A DNA stretch of 64,000 nucleotides from UBA9655 sp964597045 (GCA_964597045.1 CAZQWE010000005.1:1-64000), one strand, 5' to 3'. Counted from the first letter of the stretch, positions 52,046 to 60,501 are shown. The notes: a model not told the origin generated them from the letters alone. Program-made: numbers and translations.

Positions 52046-53096
52046 AATGCTCTTTTGCTAAGCTTATTGCTTGTTTTAATTTTTGATCTAATACTTCTCT
52101 CGAGTGCAAGTCTGTAACATATTGAGCTACATGAATGCCTGTTTGATCCCAGTCCAAATATTCAATGTCGTCTTTATCTTTACCTGCACATAGAATAATA
52201 CCCACTGGCTTTTCTTCTCGAGATAGTCTCTCGTTTTTATCAAGCCAATTGAGATACCATTCCATTTGTCCTTTATATGCTGGATCAAAATCACCCATTT
52301 TTAGGTCTATTGCGATTAAGCGGTTCAACTTTCGATTGTAAAAAAGCAAATCTAAATATCTGTCTTTTCTTCCCGTACTCATCCTCTTTTGACGCGCTAC
52401 AAAACAAAAATCTGACCCAAGTTCATGTAAGAAATCTGTTATATTATTGATGATTAAACTCTCTAAGTCTTCTTCAGATTGGTATTCTTTACCACCTATG
52501 AAATGAATGAAATATGGATCTTTAAAAACAAAATCTGCTGACATTTCATCTTGAGTCTGAAGTTTTGAAATCTGCGATTGGATTACGTTATCTGGTTGTT
52601 TACTTAATACCGTGCGTTCAAATAACATACTATCCATTTCCTTTTTAAGGGCACGAACACTCCAATTTTGTACTCGACACATTTCAGCATAAAAATTTCG
52701 TTTGAGTTCATTATCTATGGCACAAATCAATATAAAATGAGACCATGACAATTGTTTCGACAGTGTCGAAATAATTGTCTTATCCGGAAAAACTCTAAAA
52801 AATTTGACCATCCTAGACAGATTAATTTTCCCATAACCTCTGCCATAATGATGTGATAAACCATCAGAAATGTGCTTAATTACGTTCTCGCCATATTCTG
52901 CTCTTTGAAAGAGTAAAATTTCCTCATTGATTCTTTTACCAATAAACCACCAAAGTAGTACTTGAGTTGAATTGTATTCTCGAGCCACATGATTTCTAGC
53001 TTCTTCAATCATTTTACTAATATCATTAATTAGCATTTTAGAATCATCAAGACAGCTAATACCTTTTTGTGCAACCTTACTAAATTTCCCTGTCAT
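52038..53096 (-). CDS. DUF1016/YhcG-type PD-(D/E)xK nuclease-like protein
   Basis: The 352-residue protein has the DUF1016 N-terminal domain (STQVLLWWFIGKRINEEIL, YGRGYGKINLSRMVKFFRVF, QLSWSHFILI) and the YhcG C-terminal nuclease domain. The latter shows YLDLLFYNRKLNRLIAIDLKMGDFDPAYKGQM (in parts) with Asp and xDLK catalytic-type residues. YhcG proteins resemble Holliday-junction resolvases and often travel with restriction or mobile loci. Here it is a lone gene converging on the RND operon, with no restriction genes near. Confidence 0.88.
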   Translation of the reverse strand: MTGKFSKVAQKGISCLDDSKMLINDISKMIEEARNHVAREYNSTQVLLWWFIGKRINEEILLFQRAEYGENVIKHISDGLSHHYGRGYGKINLSRMVKFFRVFPDKTIISTLSKQLSWSHFILICAIDNELKRNFYAEMCRVQNWSVRALKKEMDSMLFERTVLSKQPDNVIQSQISKLQTQDEMSADFVFKDPYFIHFIGGKEYQSEEDLESLIINNITDFLHELGSDFCFVARQKRMSTGRKDRYLDLLFYNRKLNRLIAIDLKMGDFDPAYKGQMEWYLNWLDKNERLSREEKPVGIILCAGKDKDDIEYLDWDQTGIHVAQYVTDLHSREVLDQKLKQAISLAKEHFK

Positions 53097-53311
53097 GATG
53101 CCCTCCCTGCAGCGGCTTAAAATTTTTGAGTAATTGAGTGTTCAAAGATGAAACCTGATGAAATAACCGCTGACGTTTGCGATTGCGTACATATCACTTT
53201 ATACCTCTTAAAAAAGCCGTCAATTTAATTTATTAACCCTCTTCATAGCTCCAGTCATGTATATGACACCACCCGGGGATTGACTTGATGCCTTTTAGTT
53301 AAATAATATAC

Positions 53312-53341
53312 TTGACTTTTACATAAAATATCCCATATAAG
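53312..53341 (+). promoter_or_regulatory. Promoter of the exported transglutaminase-like gene
   Basis: TTGACT (53312-53317), an 18-bp spacer and TATAAG (53336-53341) fit sigma70. The start codon is about 30 bp downstream with GGAG 8 nt before it. The rest of 53097-53311 shows nothing recognisable. Confidence 0.55.
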
Positions 53342-53372
53342 TGAAATAATATTTAATTATGGAGTATTACTT

Positions 53373-54587
53373 ATGTTTATAAAGCAACACAAAAAAGTTC
53401 TTTTTTCAGCGCTCGTCCTCTCTTTACTGACGAATTCAGCGTCTCCTGTTCAAGCCATGAATAATGGTACGGATGATAATCCTAGCCCTAGAATGACAAA
53501 GGCTAAACCAAAATCTGCAGCAGCAGTACCTGCAACAACAAAAAAGAAAGGACCACCTTCTAAAGGAAAGCAGAAAGGAGCCAAGGGAAAGCAGAAAGGA
53601 GCCAAATCAAAAAAAGCCAATGATGATGTTGATGCACTCCTCAATGCAGTTAACGATCCCAACTATAAGGGTCCCTTACTTCAGGAAGCTCCAAGACCAG
53701 CTGCTGTTCCTGCAACATCAAAAAAGAATGGTAAGTCAGCTAACCAACAAGCTGTCATCAAATCCCAGGACCAAATTGACGTTGAGGTCTGTGACGAAGC
53801 TCAACGTGTATATGATCTCATTAATGCTAAATGGGAATATGTACCTGAACAGGAGGAAGGAAAGATCGTCTCTAACGCCAAATTTTGGAAGGGAGAGTGG
53901 CTGCCATCAAGAGCTATCAAGGATGGTAAAATTTGCATAACAAATGTACCTACACTTATCTTTAAAGAAAGTTATGGGCAAATCTGCGAAGGTTTAGATG
54001 ACCTTGTTCAAAACCATGCCTCTATGGAGTGTACTCTTGCTATGCAGGTTGTTCAGCATTTTTGCATTCGTAAAGTACTAGGAGATCAAACCTATAAATC
54101 TGCTGTAAGAGCCTGGTTTGCTCATCGACCAGCTGAGTGGAAAGATTCTGATTTTTTTAACGAATTTCCACGAGAATTTATGACACGTGTCAGTGGTGTA
54201 CACGCTTCCCCTGGTTCATTTACGCATTTAACGAACGTTCCGGAGTACCGGATTTTCAAGTCCCATGGAAACGCAGGCGGAGATAATGTGTTTTGTTCAG
54301 CCCATAACTTTTTCCTCTGCTTTTACCCAGGTGATAAAGGCGATACCCTAGAGGGTTTTGAAAAGCATTATTTTGATGAATATATGAATCCAGAAGGTAT
54401 GGATTGCGACGATAATACAGCGGATATATACCAACAATTAAGAACCCTTTATCAAGCAAATCCTCAAGGGTTCTATGAAGAGCGGAGACGCGAACAAGAA
54501 AAGATCGATTATCACGAATTTTTTGATGCTGATAAATTTAAAGCTTTGATTAAATCAAAACAGTGGGCTTTTAAATACGGGTTGTAA
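53373..54587 (+). CDS. Exported protein with a Tgl-type transglutaminase-like domain
   Basis: The 404-residue product has a signal peptide (1-28, ending SPVQA), a disordered Lys/Pro/Ala linker with an exact KGKQKGA duplication (about 64-77) and a C-terminal domain (about 165-345). That domain resembles Bacillus spore transglutaminase Tgl: HASMECTLAMQVVQHF matches the Glu-Cys catalytic segment (Cys220), and RIFKSHGNAGGDNVF matches the YFKN...GENV segment, with Asp304 where Tgl has its catalytic Glu. If real, it would crosslink or modify glutamine residues outside the cell or in a host. Similarity is by eye only. Confidence 0.55.
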   Translation: MFIKQHKKVLFSALVLSLLTNSASPVQAMNNGTDDNPSPRMTKAKPKSAAAVPATTKKKGPPSKGKQKGAKGKQKGAKSKKANDDVDALLNAVNDPNYKGPLLQEAPRPAAVPATSKKNGKSANQQAVIKSQDQIDVEVCDEAQRVYDLINAKWEYVPEQEEGKIVSNAKFWKGEWLPSRAIKDGKICITNVPTLIFKESYGQICEGLDDLVQNHASMECTLAMQVVQHFCIRKVLGDQTYKSAVRAWFAHRPAEWKDSDFFNEFPREFMTRVSGVHASPGSFTHLTNVPEYRIFKSHGNAGGDNVFCSAHNFFLCFYPGDKGDTLEGFEKHYFDEYMNPEGMDCDDNTADIYQQLRTLYQANPQGFYEERRREQEKIDYHEFFDADKFKALIKSKQWAFKYGL

Positions 54588-54598
54588 AGCCATCTCGC

Positions 54599-54877
54599 CT
54601 ACTCATTCCTTACGTCAGAATATTCTGGATGTTGAGCTAGAAAATACTGAACGTAACTACAGCTCGGAATGACTTTAAAGTCGTTAGCCTTGGCATACTC
54701 AATAGCAGCTGTCACAACTGCTTCAGCAAGCTTTCGACCTCGAAGTTCCGGGGGTGTATAGGTGTGGTAATACTCAAGGGTTTTCCCATCGGGTAAGGGA
54801 GTATAGTCCATAAGACAGGTATGCCCTTCAACAAGAACGTAAAATCGATGTTTGTCTTTATCATGTTCAATAACCAC
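54599..54877 (-). CDS. Small GNAT-like acetyltransferase (YjdJ type)
   Basis: The 92-residue protein fits the short GNAT family: EYYHTYTPPELRGRKLAEAVV contains the acetyl-CoA pyrophosphate loop RGRKLA (about residues 51-56), followed by YAKANDFKVIPSCSYV. The substrate is unknown. It lies 31 bp beyond the end of tolA, where tolB would be expected in the usual Tol operon. Confidence 0.8.
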   Translation of the reverse strand: MVIEHDKDKHRFYVLVEGHTCLMDYTPLPDGKTLEYYHTYTPPELRGRKLAEAVVTAAIEYAKANDFKVIPSCSYVQYFLAQHPEYSDVRNE

Positions 54878-54908
54878 AATGAATCACCCCCTGAATACTT
54901 ACATTATA

Positions 54909-55763
54909 CTACAAAATATGTTGTGGATCAAAGCGAATCGTTATGGTTTTCCATTGGTCATAACGATCAAGTGGCAATTTTAAAGGACTACACTTTGGAT
55001 TCCGAACAGCCCGCAGTGCACTATCCGCAGCAGCTCTTCCAAAACCACTAGCGCCCCCGCTAGAGGCAACGATAACAGCCGTCCGAACAGTTGCATCGGG
55101 GTTCATTTCAACCCTTACATCAACATAAAGATCCTTCGCATCACGCGCGCCTGCAGGAACATTCCAGCACGCAGCAAGCTGTCTGCGAATTAAATCTAGC
55201 TCTGTAATAGATAATACTTCACTGACGTTATTTGCAGCATGATCCGCCATTGATGACTCATCTTGCTCAGGCTGGGTTTTGCCCTCTGAGGACGTTTCGG
55301 TCTTTTCAAGATTATTCAAAAGCGCGTTGAAATCTTTTTTCTTCTTCTTCGGCTTTTCTTTCTTCTTTTCCTTTTTCTTAGGTTTCTCCTTCGGCTTTTC
55401 CTTGGGCTTCTCTTTTGGTTTTTCCTTTTCTTTTTCAACAAGAGGTGCCAAGAGATCATCCATTGTCATCTCAGGCTCTGGTTTGGGATCTGGTTCAGGC
55501 TTGACCTCAGGCTCAGGCGTCTTCTCTACAACCGGTGTTGGCTTGGGAGGTTTAGGCTTTTCTTTAACTTCTTGCTGGGGTGCATCATCCTTTGGTTTAA
55601 CCTTCAAGTCTGGGGCTTGAGTTAAATCAGCAATGTTCACAATCTCAATAGGAATGACAGGTGGTGGTTCAAGCTTACGGCGAAATAAATCAGGGAGTCC
55701 TATTAAAAGTAATAGAATCACAACACCGTGTAAAAACCCTGAGAGAATCGCGCCATCACGCAT
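54909..55763 (-). CDS. tolA: TolA-like cell envelope protein
   Basis: About 284 residues: an N-terminal transmembrane helix (about 7-24), a long Pro/Lys/Glu-rich central region with PKEK and KKKEK runs, and a C-terminal TonB/TolA-like domain (about 200-284) with NPDATVRTAVIVASSGGASGFGRAAADSALRAV (in parts). TolA links the TolQ/R motor to the outer membrane. ATG 55763 is chosen because it lies 4 nt after the tolR stop and begins MRDGAILSGFLHG; the longer frame would overlap tolR. No tolB or pal follows. Confidence 0.88.
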   Translation of the reverse strand: MRDGAILSGFLHGVVILLLLIGLPDLFRRKLEPPPVIPIEIVNIADLTQAPDLKVKPKDDAPQQEVKEKPKPPKPTPVVEKTPEPEVKPEPDPKPEPEMTMDDLLAPLVEKEKEKPKEKPKEKPKEKPKKKEKKKEKPKKKKKDFNALLNNLEKTETSSEGKTQPEQDESSMADHAANNVSEVLSITELDLIRRQLAACWNVPAGARDAKDLYVDVRVEMNPDATVRTAVIVASSGGASGFGRAAADSALRAVRNPKCSPLKLPLDRYDQWKTITIRFDPQHIL

Positions 55764-55767
55764 GGAT

Positions 55768-56223
55768 CTACTTTCGCTTTTTAACCGGAGGGGTGGAGGG
55801 AAGCTCGGATAAAAGAGCAACCTTTGTATAACCTGCTGAGCTAACAGCACCCATCACTTCCATAACACGACCATAAGCAATACCCTTATCTCCTTTAACA
55901 TAAATACGGGCTTCTGAATTTTCCCCCGTAATGGCCACAAGCCGAGGAATCAGAGCACCAATCTCAATGGGCGTTTCTTGAAGATAAATAATCCCCTTCG
56001 CGTCCACTGTAATGGTGAGCGGTTCATCTTTTTCGTTTATAATAGAGGCTTTTGTCTTCGGAAGATCAACAGGAACACCAACCGTAAGAAGCGGCGCTGT
56101 TACCATAAAGATCACCAATAACACCAACATCACGTCCACCATAGGCGTGACGTTAATGTCCGAATTAAGATGGGCCTTACGCCTTATTCCTTTCGTCCTT
56201 GGTTTAACGAGTGAAACAGCCAT
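55768..56223 (-). CDS. tolR: TolR (ExbD/TolR family) motor subunit
   Basis: The 151-residue protein has a single transmembrane helix (about 22-42) with the proton-channel Asp in INVTPMVDVMLVLLVIFMV and a periplasmic ExbD fold. A basic N-terminus precedes the helix. It works with TolQ to energise TolA. Its start abuts the tolQ stop and its end is 4 nt before tolA. Confidence 0.93.
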   Translation of the reverse strand: MAVSLVKPRTKGIRRKAHLNSDINVTPMVDVMLVLLVIFMVTAPLLTVGVPVDLPKTKASIINEKDEPLTITVDAKGIIYLQETPIEIGALIPRLVAITGENSEARIYVKGDKGIAYGRVMEVMGAVSSAGYTKVALLSELPSTPPVKKRK

Positions 56224-56949
56224 TTACCGTTCCTCATCCAGTTGACGGGAAATGATCGCCCCGAACTCGCTCGCAAAGGATTCAAGACGATTGCCATATC
56301 GATTCAAGTCCGATGAAATCTTGTTATAGGCAATCATCGCTGGAATAGCCGCAAGAAGACCGATTGCCGTTGCAAAAAGGGCTTCAGCAATACCAGGTGC
56401 AACAACAGCAAGGCTTGTGTTATTAGACGCTGCAATAGATTGGAAACTGTTCATAATTCCCCATACGGTTCCCAAAAGTCCAATGAAGGTTGCAGATGAG
56501 CCAAGGGACGCCAAAAAGCCAAGATACCGTTCAAGCTTATCCATCTCCCGGGAGACAGTGACTTGCATAGCTCGATCGATCCGTTCTTGAAGAGTCACCG
56601 CGGATCCGCTAGATCCAGACCTTTTCCATTCTCGCATCGCTGCTGCAAACACAGCACTCATGGGGTCTCGCGGTTGTGCTCCAATCCTTTCATAGAGAGT
56701 GTCAAGGGATCCCCCTGACCAAAAGGTATTCTCAAAACCATTGGCAGATATGAATAAGTTTTTAATGCGGAACGTCTTGCTAAAAATAATCGTCCAAGAA
56801 AAGAACGATCCAGCGATAAGTCCAAGGATGATCATCTTGACTACAAAGTCGGCTGACATAAAAAGACCCCACAAAGACAAGTCGTGGGTGACGACATTGG
56901 CTGCGACAGCGACGCCGCTAAGGTCAGGTAAGGTTGTTGCTTCAGGCAT
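56224..56949 (-). CDS. tolQ: TolQ (MotA/TolQ/ExbB) proton channel
   Basis: The 241-residue protein has three transmembrane helices (about 33-51, 140-162 and 178-200). The last pair carries LGSSATFIGLLGTVWGIMNSFQ (in parts) and GIAEALFATAIGLLAAIPAMIAYN, the MotA/TolQ signature. It forms the TolQ/TolR motor needed for outer-membrane constriction at division. It follows ybgC by 2 nt. Confidence 0.95.
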   Translation of the reverse strand: MPEATTLPDLSGVAVAANVVTHDLSLWGLFMSADFVVKMIILGLIAGSFFSWTIIFSKTFRIKNLFISANGFENTFWSGGSLDTLYERIGAQPRDPMSAVFAAAMREWKRSGSSGSAVTLQERIDRAMQVTVSREMDKLERYLGFLASLGSSATFIGLLGTVWGIMNSFQSIAASNNTSLAVVAPGIAEALFATAIGLLAAIPAMIAYNKISSDLNRYGNRLESFASEFGAIISRQLDEER

Positions 56950-56951
56950 CT

Positions 56952-57371
56952 TTATTTCTCCACAGTGGATTCATAGGTTAACAGTAGTTGACGTAACTTC
57001 TCATCTAACTTCACGGGCTTGCCTTCTAAATTGATGCAAGCTAATACAACATCAAGAGTTGCAAGGACTTGTGACTCACAAATAATCTCTTGAATCATCT
57101 CAAGCTTTGCAAACCCAGGCTTTTTAAAGCGAGTTCTCACTTCTAATACATCATCTAGACGGGCAGGAGCAAGGCAATTTAACAAGCAAGATCTTACCAC
57201 AAACATAACCCCTTGATCTTTCATCATTTTTGTTTGATTAAATCCGAAGTAACGTAACAGTTCTGTACGCCCTCTTTCTGCAAATTTTAAGTAATTTGCA
57301 TAGTATACGATGCCACCTGCATCAGTATCTTCATAATAAACACGAAATAGTTGGGGGGGCGCTTGGGTCAT
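56952..57371 (-). CDS. ybgC: YbgC-like acyl-CoA thioesterase
   Basis: The 139-residue hot-dog-fold enzyme has the 4HBT signature YYEDTDAGGIVYYANYLKFAERGRTELL (in parts, about residues 10-37) with the catalytic Asp in DTDAGG. YbgC is encoded with the Tol genes in most proteobacteria. Here it lies between ruvB (its start abuts the ruvB stop) and tolQ, the normal order. Confidence 0.93.
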   Translation of the reverse strand: MTQAPPQLFRVYYEDTDAGGIVYYANYLKFAERGRTELLRYFGFNQTKMMKDQGVMFVVRSCLLNCLAPARLDDVLEVRTRFKKPGFAKLEMIQEIICESQVLATLDVVLACINLEGKPVKLDEKLRQLLLTYESTVEK

Positions 57372-58391
57372 TTAGTCCTCAAACAAAGGAAGAGTCGGTG
57401 CTTTTAGTCCTAAAGCTTCATAGGCCCGAGGGGTTAACATGCGTCCTCTTGGGGTTCTTTGAATATAACCCTGCTGCAAAAGATAAGGCTCTATCACATC
57501 TTCAAGCGTATCCTTTTGCTCTGCAAGGGCTGCAGCCAATGTTTCAAGTCCCACAGGACCTCCGCTAAAATGCTCAATAATATGCTTAAGATATCTGTGA
57601 TCCATGGCATCTAAACCATGAGCATCTACCTCAAGATGGCTTAAGGCACGGTCAGCATTTAAGGCTGTAATTTGACTGTCCCCTTCAACAATCACAAAAT
57701 CCCGAATCCGTCTCAGGAGACGCAGAGCAATACGGGGAGTCCCTCTTGACCTTTTGGCTATCTCCAGAGCTCCCTCCTCCGTCATTGGTGCCTGAAGAAC
57801 ATGCGCACCCCTTATCAATACATCCTTAAGCTCATCTGGTGTATAGAAAAGAAGCCGCACCGGTATACCAAACCGGTCTCTCAAGGGAGACGAAATAAGT
57901 CCCGTACGTGTCGTTGCCCCAACCAGGGTGAAGGGAGGCAAATCGATCTGAACAGAACGTGCTGCTGGACCCTCCCCAATCATGAGATCGAGTTTATAAT
58001 CTTCCATAGCTGGATAGAGAATTTCCTCAACCGCTGGATTAAGACGATGAATTTCGTCAATAAAAAGAACGTCATATGCTTGTAGATTGGTGAGAAGGGC
58101 TGCGAGATCTCCAGCTCGAGCAATAACAGGCCCAGAGGTTGCTCGAAATCCTACTCCAAGCTCCCTAGCCATAATTTGAGCGAGTGTGGTTTTACCAAGG
58201 CCTGGGGGACCATAAAAGAGGACATGGTCCATGGCTTCTCGCCTTGTTTTGGCAGCTTCAATGAAGACTTTTAAATTCTTCCGAGCTTGAGCTTGTCCCA
58301 CGAATTCACCCAGGTGAAGGGGCCTGAGGGATAGCTCAGCTGTATCGAGTTGGTTTTCTCCATTTATGAGACGAGCAGATTCTTGTGTCAT
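57372..58391 (-). CDS. ruvB: Holliday junction branch migration ATPase RuvB
   Basis: The AAA+ motor (about 339 residues) has Walker A YGPPGLGKTTLAQI, Walker B VLFIDEIHRLNPAVEE, sensor GATTRTGLISSPLRDRFGI (in parts) and the C-terminal winged helix ending QGYIQRTPRGRM. ATG 58391 is chosen over 58406 because AGGAC lies 7 nt upstream and the family normally starts close to the ENQLD segment. An inverted-repeat element of about 120 bp separates it from ruvA, so it may have its own promoter. Confidence 0.95.
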   Translation of the reverse strand: MTQESARLINGENQLDTAELSLRPLHLGEFVGQAQARKNLKVFIEAAKTRREAMDHVLFYGPPGLGKTTLAQIMARELGVGFRATSGPVIARAGDLAALLTNLQAYDVLFIDEIHRLNPAVEEILYPAMEDYKLDLMIGEGPAARSVQIDLPPFTLVGATTRTGLISSPLRDRFGIPVRLLFYTPDELKDVLIRGAHVLQAPMTEEGALEIAKRSRGTPRIALRLLRRIRDFVIVEGDSQITALNADRALSHLEVDAHGLDAMDHRYLKHIIEHFSGGPVGLETLAAALAEQKDTLEDVIEPYLLQQGYIQRTPRGRMLTPRAYEALGLKAPTLPLFED

Positions 58392-58428
58392 GATGAAGTC
58401 CTGCACTTTAGCACCAAATCAACCCCAC

Positions 58429-58548
58429 GGGCGTCATCCTCGCGAATGCGGGGATCCAGGACAACAACTTCATTCCGTAGGAATGTTGGGATTTCATTGC
58501 TTACCCAATGATTTGCCCTGGATCCCTGCATTCGCGAGGATGACGCCC
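58429..58548. repeat. Inverted-repeat element between ruvA and ruvB
   Basis: Arms at 58429-58460 and 58517-58548 (32 bp each, one mismatch) contain GTCATCCTCGCGAATGC and its complement. The interior holds two smaller hairpins (CATTCC GTA GGAATG, and CATTG with CAATG). The arm type GTCATCC-CGCGAA-GCGGGGATCC is a widespread intergenic repeat. The 120-bp structure resembles a MITE or two facing REP units. No transposase is encoded. Confidence 0.8.
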
Positions 58549-58584
58549 AGGGGTAAGGTATGTTGCTAGTTCTGCATAAGTTCC

Positions 58585-59196
58585 TCATGTACCACTCCTG
58601 GCAAGATGGCTCAGACCTGATCGAATCAATTCATTCAATGGCGCATCTTCTCCTATCTGTTGCTGAGCTTTAGCCACAGCTGTTACAGCCTCAATACGCT
58701 TATATCCAAGGTTCATCAGGGCTGACACAGCCTCCTCACTTGAGGGTCCAATACCAAATGATTGAGGATTCATATTACTTGCAAATCCAATTCCAGATGG
58801 CACCTTTTCTTTCAGTTCTGAGAGGATTCGGCTTGCAAGCTTAGGACCCACACCATCCGCTCTTGTGAGCATAGCTTTATCTTGATGGACAATCGCTTGA
58901 TAAACATCTGCTGGACTGAGTGCTGAAAGCAAGGAAAGTCCCATGCGCATCCCAACCCCTTGAACTGTTGTGAGTAATTTAAAGCAATCTTGTTCATCAC
59001 TTGAGCCAAATCCAAAGAGCTGCAAGCTCTCGGCGCGCATAACTGTTTCAATATAAAGAACAGCTCTTTCTCCACTCCCTCCAATAGAAGCAAGGGTTCG
59101 ACTTGAGCATGATACGTAATATCCAACTCCACCCACATCGATAATCAGAAAGGTATCTCCAATAGTATCGATAATACCTGTTAATTTTGCGATCAT
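58585..59196 (-). CDS. ruvA: Holliday junction DNA helicase subunit RuvA
   Basis: About 203 residues: the N-terminal OB domain begins MIAKLTGIIDTIGD, the two helix-hairpin-helix motifs include TVQGVGMRMGLSLL and RADGVGPKLASRIL, and domain III (about 155-203) has AVSALMNLGYKRIEA. RuvA holds the four-way junction for RuvB. ATG 59196 overlaps the ruvC stop (ATGA) and has GAGG about 9 nt upstream; an upstream in-frame start would lie deep in ruvC. Confidence 0.94.
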   Translation of the reverse strand: MIAKLTGIIDTIGDTFLIIDVGGVGYYVSCSSRTLASIGGSGERAVLYIETVMRAESLQLFGFGSSDEQDCFKLLTTVQGVGMRMGLSLLSALSPADVYQAIVHQDKAMLTRADGVGPKLASRILSELKEKVPSGIGFASNMNPQSFGIGPSSEEAVSALMNLGYKRIEAVTAVAKAQQQIGEDAPLNELIRSGLSHLARSGT

Positions 59197-59696
59197 AGAG
59201 CAGCCCTCACTTGCTGTTGAAACGTCCGGTAGTGGGCATGGCATATGGCAACAGCCAATGCATCTGCAGCATCCTTAGTGACGCCACCTGCTTTAGGAAG
59301 GAGTTGTCCTACCATCATGGCGACCTGCGACTTATCTGCGTGTCCAACTCCGACAACACTTTTCTTAACCTTATTAGCAGAATATTCTCCCACAATGAGA
59401 CCGGCGTGAGCAGGAGCCAATAAAACAACACCTCTCGCCGTTCCAAGTTTAAGAGCAGACAAGGGGTTTTGGTTCACGAAGGTCTCCTCAACAGCGGCTT
59501 CATGGGGTTCATAAAGCTGGATAATATCAACAAGCTGAGTATAGAGACTGTTGAGCCGTCTGGGAAGATCTTCTCCCTCATCTGATTTCACCACACCATG
59601 TTTCACGTGAAACAATTTTGATCCCTCTACATCAATAATACCCCATCCCGTTATGCGAAGACCAGGATCAAGACCAAGGATACGGGTAACGGTCAT
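59193..59696 (-). CDS. ruvC: Holliday junction endonuclease RuvC
   Basis: The 167-residue resolvase has the RNase H-like fold with the four acidic catalytic positions: Asp in ILGLDPGLRITGWG, Glu in AVEETFVNQNPLSALKLG, and the C-terminal VTKDAADALAVAICHAH pair. A perfect parS palindrome (59599-59614) lies within the coding sequence and encodes Phe-His-Val-Lys-His, near residues 29-33. It overlaps ruvA by 4 nt and follows yebC by 6 nt. Confidence 0.95.
   Translation of the reverse strand: MTVTRILGLDPGLRITGWGIIDVEGSKLFHVKHGVVKSDEGEDLPRRLNSLYTQLVDIIQLYEPHEAAVEETFVNQNPLSALKLGTARGVVLLAPAHAGLIVGEYSANKVKKSVVGVGHADKSQVAMMVGQLLPKAGGVTKDAADALAVAICHAHYRTFQQQVRAAL
59599..59614. promoter_or_regulatory. 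parS centromere-like ParB-binding site inside ruvC
   Basis: TGTTTCACGTGAAACA is identical to the copy at 11207-11222 and to the classical parS consensus. It is in coding sequence, where the palindrome is read as amino acids, so its perfect preservation suggests selection on DNA. Confidence 0.85.
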
Positions 59697-59702
59697 TCCC
59701 TC

Positions 59703-60452
59703 TCACTCCTTTGCAATCTTCTCCATAACCTCATCGGATACCTCAAAATTCGCAAACACAGACTGAACGTCATCATTATCCTCTAGCACATCAATAAGCT
59801 TCATCAAGGTTGTTGCTTTTTCCTCATCAAGAGACGTTGTTGTCTGAGGCTTCCAGATGAGCTCCGCACTTTCCGGATCTCCAAACTGGAGAATGAGTTC
59901 ATCACGTACCTTTGTAAATCCTTCAAGCGTACACTCAACTTCAAACCCCTTATCGGTAGTTTCAATGTTATCGGCTCCGGCTTCAAGAGCGGCTTCAAAT
60001 AAAGCATCATAAGTAATTTTCCCAGCAGGGTATTGAATCACGCCCACACGATCAAACATAAAGCTCACGCTGTTCGTCTCCCCAAGGTTTCCACCATATT
60101 TGGTAAAAGCGGCCCTCACCTCCCCCGCTGTTCTGTTACGGTTATCAGTTAGGGCTTCAACAATAACAGCCACACCCGCGGGACCATAGCCTTCATAACG
60201 AACCTCAACATAATCCGTTGCATCTTCTCCCCCTGCGCCTCTCTTGATAGCTCGTTCCATCGTATCTTTGGGCATATTTGACGCTCGTGCTGAGATAATC
60301 GCTTGTCTCAGACGAGGGTTCGAATCTGGATCAGGTCCAATGCGAGCGGATGTTGTCAATTCCCGAATGATCTTTGTGAACACTTTGGCACGCTTTTTGT
60401 CCTGCGCACCTTTTCTATGCATAATATTTTTAAACTGCGAATGTCCGGCCAT
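59703..60452 (-). CDS. yebC: YebC/PmpR family protein
   Basis: The 249-residue protein starts MAGHSQFKNIMHRKGAQDKKRAK, the family hallmark, and has AIKRGAGG and EVRYEGYGPAGVAVIVEALTDNRNRT (in parts). YebC was named a transcriptional regulator; newer work ties the family to translation of difficult peptide stretches. It heads yebC-ruvC-ruvA on the minus strand, a widespread order. Confidence 0.93.
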   Translation of the reverse strand: MAGHSQFKNIMHRKGAQDKKRAKVFTKIIRELTTSARIGPDPDSNPRLRQAIISARASNMPKDTMERAIKRGAGGEDATDYVEVRYEGYGPAGVAVIVEALTDNRNRTAGEVRAAFTKYGGNLGETNSVSFMFDRVGVIQYPAGKITYDALFEAALEAGADNIETTDKGFEVECTLEGFTKVRDELILQFGDPESAELIWKPQTTTSLDEEKATTLMKLIDVLEDNDDVQSVFANFEVSDEVMEKIAKE

Positions 60453-60501
60453 ATGATCCTCTGATCTGGTTAAAAGTGTTAAAATAAATTATGTTGGTTA
60501 G

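Noticed and set aside
53450..53662. Minus-strand open frame opposite the transglutaminase-like gene's linker
   Set aside because: It arises from the repetitive Lys/Ala codons on the coding strand and lacks start signals.
55279..55620. Open frame opposite tolA rich in Phe, Ser and Gly
   Set aside because: It is the complement of the Lys/Glu/Pro-rich tolA linker and has no initiation signals.
58366..58588. Short open frames within the ruvA-ruvB inverted-repeat element
   Set aside because: They are translations of the palindromic repeat on both strands with no ribosome sites or domains.
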